Origin: Streptomyces luteogriseus
Lineage (GTDB): Bacteria; Actinomycetota; Actinomycetes; Streptomycetales; Streptomycetaceae
NCBI RefSeq assembly: GCF_014205055.1
Contig: NZ_JACHMS010000001.1
Coordinates: 8,398,501 to 8,462,500, forward strand
Direction: 5' to 3'
DNA: 64,000 nucleotides
In this document: positions 61,128 through 64,000 of the stretch, piece by piece
Numbering within the stretch: position 1 is the stretch's first letter
How the letters are laid out: each line of letters begins with the position of its first letter
Translations under genes and position numbers: made by a program
Notes under the pieces: generated by a model
What the model was told of the DNA's origin: nothing
Seen by the model: only the letters and a program-made list of their open reading frames with translations
Databases searched by the model: none

Positions 61128-62486
61128 GTGACTTCGTATAGTCCTGGCCGTGTTGGGCATGAGAAATCACCCGTGTCCCAAGTCATTGTTCGTGACGGTT
61201 CAGCGTTACCGGGAATGCCGACCCATTGGTACAACTTCCTGGCGGATCTGCCCGGACCCATACCCGAAGTCAGGGATTCCGGAAGCCCCTCCGCCGCGGA
61301 GGTATCCGCGAAAGTCCGGCCGCGGGTCCTCATCGAGCAAAACGGTTCGGACGAGCAATGGATCGCGATACCCGAACCGGTCGCGGAACGACTGCGGCAA
61401 TGCGGACGGCCGACACCGCTGCACCGGGCACACCGGCTCGAGAAGCATCTCGGTACGGGCGCGAGAATCTACCTCAAGCGTGAAGACGTCCTTCCCACCG
61501 GCAGCTTCAAGCTGAACACCGCCCTGGCACAGGCGTACTACGCGGCCGAGGAGGGGCGGACGACTCTCGTCACCGAGACCGGGGCAGGTCAATGGGGGAT
61601 GAGTGTCGCGCTGGCGGCGAAGATGTTCGGCTTGCGGGCCGAGATCTTCATGGTGAAATGCTCGCTCGACCAGAAGCCCTACCGGCGCCACTACATGGAG
61701 CTCCTGGGGGCCGAGGTGCGGCCGTCGCCGTCGACCCACACGGCGATCGGACGAAAGATCCTCGGGGAGCACCCCGGCCACCCCGGCAGTCTCGGCACCG
61801 CGATCAGCGACGCGATCGAGCACGCCCTGGGCAGTCCCTCCGCCGCGTACCTGGCCGGCAGCGGAATGCCCCACGTCTACCTCCACCAGACGCTGCTCGG
61901 ACTCGAAGTCGCGCAGCAGCTCAAGGAAACCCACGGCGAGGACCTGGGCGTCGACGGACGCGGCGACCACCTCATCGCGTGCTCGGGCGGCGGAAGCAAC
62001 CTCTGCGGTCTCATCGGCCCTCACCTGCGGGCCAAGGCCGACGGAGCGGACCTCCGCTTCCTCGCCGCGGAATCCACGGCGGCGCCCCGCCTCACCCAGG
62101 GCGTCTACGCGTACGGCCGCACCGACCTGGGCGGCTTCACGCCCGAGGTCCTGGGCTACACGATGGGCGAGAGCTTCATCCCCCCGCCCAACCACGTCGG
62201 CGGACTGCGCAACCACCACAGCTCCGCCCTCGTCAGCCTGCTGCGGCACAAGGGCGTCCTGGACGCCGTCGCCCTCGACCAGCGGACGGCGCTCGAAGCC
62301 GGCCGACTCCTGCTGCAGACCGAGGGCCTGCTGCTCGCCCCCGAGGCCGGTCACGCGGTCGCCGCGGCCCTGGACGTCGTGGCGAAGGCCGACGCGGACC
62401 ACCTCGAACCCGTGATCGTGGTCCTGGCCAGCGGCTCCGGATTTCTCGATCTGCAGGGATACAACGAAGTCCTGCTCGACGCATAG
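61128..62486 (+). CDS. TrpB2-like PLP-dependent enzyme
   Basis: PLP enzyme of 452 residues closest to TrpB2-type tryptophan synthase beta chains: 'RPTPLHRAHRLEKHLGTGAR', 'YLKREDVLPTGSFKLNTALA', 'TETGAGQWGMSVALAAKMFG' and 'SCSGGGSNLCGLIGPHL'-like phosphate cup ('LIACSGGGSNLCGLIGPHLR'). Lys128 should bind PLP, but the residue before it is Phe127 where the family has His. The start is GTG at 61128 behind a G-rich site. Leu27 is TTA. No TrpA or other trp gene is nearby, so it is more likely a beta-replacement enzyme building an unusual amino acid. Confidence 0.85.
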   Translation: MTSYSPGRVGHEKSPVSQVIVRDGSALPGMPTHWYNFLADLPGPIPEVRDSGSPSAAEVSAKVRPRVLIEQNGSDEQWIAIPEPVAERLRQCGRPTPLHRAHRLEKHLGTGARIYLKREDVLPTGSFKLNTALAQAYYAAEEGRTTLVTETGAGQWGMSVALAAKMFGLRAEIFMVKCSLDQKPYRRHYMELLGAEVRPSPSTHTAIGRKILGEHPGHPGSLGTAISDAIEHALGSPSAAYLAGSGMPHVYLHQTLLGLEVAQQLKETHGEDLGVDGRGDHLIACSGGGSNLCGLIGPHLRAKADGADLRFLAAESTAAPRLTQGVYAYGRTDLGGFTPEVLGYTMGESFIPPPNHVGGLRNHHSSALVSLLRHKGVLDAVALDQRTALEAGRLLLQTEGLLLAPEAGHAVAAALDVVAKADADHLEPVIVVLASGSGFLDLQGYNEVLLDA

Positions 62487-62534
62487 CCGCACCCTCGTTC
62501 ACGGCAACTTCGCACCTTGCGATTGGAAAGCCAT

Positions 62535-63572
62535 ATGCGCTTGGCGACATTTCAACCCCAGCTCGGCGTTCATTGCGAGACGACCACGCTGCGCAACATG
62601 CTCCACCATGCCGGCGCCGGCATATCCGAAGCCATGCTGTTCGGCCTCGGCCAGGGGATCGACTTCCAATACTGGGACGCTCCGGATCCCGGTCACGCCA
62701 CGCCGATGCTCACCGGCCGGATCGAGCCCGCCCTGCTGTCCCGCAACGCCTGCGCGGCCCTGGGTGCGACCCTGCGTGAAGCACGGTCCCCCGACTCGGA
62801 ATCGGCCTCCGCCGCAGCCACGGAGCTGCTGGCCGCGGGGCACGTCGTGGGAGTGTCCGTCGACATCTTCCACCTCGACTACTTCTCGTCCCGAAGCCAT
62901 TTCGCGTCGCACTACGTCGCGGTGTACGGGCTCGACGATTCCCTCGCCCACGTCGTCGACACCGAGCAGCAGGGTGGCGCGCAGACCCTTCCGGCGGAGT
63001 CGCTGCGCCGTGCCCGTGCCTCGGACGAGGGCTTCATGCCGTCGCCCCATCTGCACCTGTACGTCGAGAAGCTGCCGGAACGTCTGACCACCGACACCGA
63101 TGCGGTTCTGCGCGAACAGATCTGGCACGCCGTCCGGCAGACCGCGCAGCGGATGACCGAGGACCGCGGACCCCGATTCGGCCTCCGTGCCATGCGGCGG
63201 GCCGCTTCCGAGATCGCCGGATGGGGCGACACCCTCGCCTCCCCGGACGAGACGGTGCCGGGAGTCGGTCGCTTCTGGCGCTTCGCCGGGACCGGAGGAG
63301 CGAACTTCCGCAAGCTCTACACCGAATTCCTGCGGGAGGCCCGGCAGCGGTACGACGACCCCGAACTCGATCCGTTCGTCGAGGACTTCGACGACGTGCG
63401 GCGGCAGTGGGACCAGGCCATCGACCTGCTGACGGCCTACCGGCGCGCAGACGACGGGCAAAGGCGACTGGAAGCCGTCGCCGCCCTGCTGGACGCGATC
63501 GCCGACGCCGAACAGGTTCTCTTCGAAAGGCTGCTCGTGTCAGCCGCCAAGCGGGCGGGTGAGCCGGCTTGA
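62535..63572 (+). CDS. BtrH-like acyltransferase
   Basis: Protein of 345 residues with the BtrH N-terminal domain, 'GVHCETTTLRNMLHHAGAGI' followed by 'LFGLGQGIDFQYWD', and 'HVVGVSVDIFHLDYFSS'-like strand ('AAGHVVGVSVDIFHLDYFSS'). 'HFASHYVAVYGLDD' supplies the His of a papain-like Cys-His site, Cys being in 'HCETTT'. BtrH moves an acyl chain from carrier protein to aminoglycoside in butirosin synthesis, so an amide-forming or acyl-transfer step is expected. No carrier protein is seen in the window. Its stop overlaps the next start. Confidence 0.82.
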   Translation: MRLATFQPQLGVHCETTTLRNMLHHAGAGISEAMLFGLGQGIDFQYWDAPDPGHATPMLTGRIEPALLSRNACAALGATLREARSPDSESASAAATELLAAGHVVGVSVDIFHLDYFSSRSHFASHYVAVYGLDDSLAHVVDTEQQGGAQTLPAESLRRARASDEGFMPSPHLHLYVEKLPERLTTDTDAVLREQIWHAVRQTAQRMTEDRGPRFGLRAMRRAASEIAGWGDTLASPDETVPGVGRFWRFAGTGGANFRKLYTEFLREARQRYDDPELDPFVEDFDDVRRQWDQAIDLLTAYRRADDGQRRLEAVAALLDAIADAEQVLFERLLVSAAKRAGEPA

Positions 63573-64000
63573 CGATCACCCGGGCCAGGTCCGTCTGCCG
63601 TATGTGCCACGGCGGATGCGGCGCCATGGTCGAGCTCTCCGACGGCGTCCCCACCGACATCCACGGCGACCCGGACAATCCCACGAGCGAGGGCTACTTC
63701 TGCATCAAGGGCAAGGCGTCCCTCGACCTGCTGCGCAGCCCGGACCGGCTGACGACGCCGCTGATGCGTACCGGCCCGCGCGGCTCGGGGGAGTTCGAGC
63801 CGGTCAGCTGGGACGCCGCCCTCGACCGGATCGGCAGCGAGCTCGCCGCGACCATCGGCCGGCACGGGCCCGAGTCCGTCGCCCTCGCCCAGGGCACCGA
63901 CCGCAACTACCAGGAATGGGTGTTCCGGCTCGCCAACGCGATCGGGACACCGAACGTGGTAGGTCCGGCCCACGTGTGCTTCTACCCGCGGGTCATGGCC
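63569..64000 (+). CDS. molybdopterin-dependent oxidoreductase, partial (cut by window edge)
   Basis: First 144 codons of a DMSO-reductase-family enzyme; the frame is open to the last base. The N-terminal iron-sulfur motif is 'SVCRMCHGGCGAMVEL' with the fourth cysteine in 'GYFCIKGKASLDLL' (Cys-x2-Cys-x3-Cys then Cys), followed by 'FEPVSWDAALDRIGSELAAT'. It needs bis-MGD and a 4Fe-4S cluster. The start is TTG, overlapping the BtrH-like stop (TTGA), which is why simple start searches miss it. Such an enzyme in a biosynthetic set would oxidise or reduce an intermediate. Confidence 0.85.
   Translation, partial: MTITRARSVCRMCHGGCGAMVELSDGVPTDIHGDPDNPTSEGYFCIKGKASLDLLRSPDRLTTPLMRTGPRGSGEFEPVSWDAALDRIGSELAATIGRHGPESVALAQGTDRNYQEWVFRLANAIGTPNVVGPAHVCFYPRVMA

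Overview
The window looks like a Streptomyces chromosome segment, probably outside the conserved core. The DNA is very GC-rich, with GTG and TTG starts alongside ATG. There is a whiE-type spore-pigment polyketide locus, a sugar ABC importer with no ATPase of its own (Streptomyces usually supply a shared MsiK-type ATPase), and a spore photoproduct lyase relative. Decayed genes recur at about 0.9-2.0, 3.9-4.7, 5.2-5.4, 23.1-23.5, 25.8-26.5 and 58.1-58.5 kb, which fits accessory DNA such as a linear chromosome arm. I saw no rRNA, tRNA, CRISPR array or insertion sequence.

Layout. 0-9.6 kb: small secreted, membrane and enzyme genes mixed with pseudogenes (epoxide hydrolase, CGNR regulator, broken WYL regulator, DHFR-like reductase, barstar-domain protein, VOC protein, S51 peptidase). 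9.6-19.8 kb: a carbohydrate-use locus with a large secreted multidomain glycosidase, a LacI regulator flanked by four palindromic operators, a binding lipoprotein, two permeases and a cytoplasmic glycosidase. 19.9-24.2 kb: PPK2 polyphosphate kinase, a phosphofructokinase with pyrophosphate-type residues, a tandem universal stress protein and an FMN-binding protein. 24.5-26.5 kb: a second DHFR-like protein, a membrane protein and a broken lectin/beta-helix gene. 26.7-35.1 kb: a spore-pigment type II polyketide locus (hydroxylase, SchA/CurD protein, cupin, KS-alpha, KS-beta, ACP, aromatase, cyclase, plus an O-methyltransferase). 35.2-38.3 kb: secreted beta-helix protein, hypothetical protein, SPL-family radical SAM enzyme.

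38.4-46.6 kb: a block of small membrane proteins (SHOCT, YihY/BrkB, HdeD, DUF7144 type and others) around a 900-residue STAND/LuxR regulator. Nearly every transcription unit in it is preceded by the same palindrome, TCACCC-N5-GGGTGA. I regard this as a self-contained stress regulon and one of the two most interesting items. 46.7-51.5 kb: glycerol-3-phosphate dehydrogenase, TetR regulator, an alkyl-DHAP-synthase-like flavoenzyme and a diacylglycerol-kinase-like protein, a possible ether-lipid module. 51.5-59.2 kb: FAD monooxygenase divergent from a P450, an S8 protease with a P domain, a SigB/SigF-type sigma factor and small genes.

59.85 kb to the right edge: the start of what looks like an uncommon natural-product cluster, with a ParB/StrR-like regulator, a TrpB2-like PLP enzyme, a BtrH-like acyltransferase and a molybdopterin oxidoreductase cut by the window end. 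The first two carry TTA codons, which suggests bldA control. This is the second item most worth follow-up.
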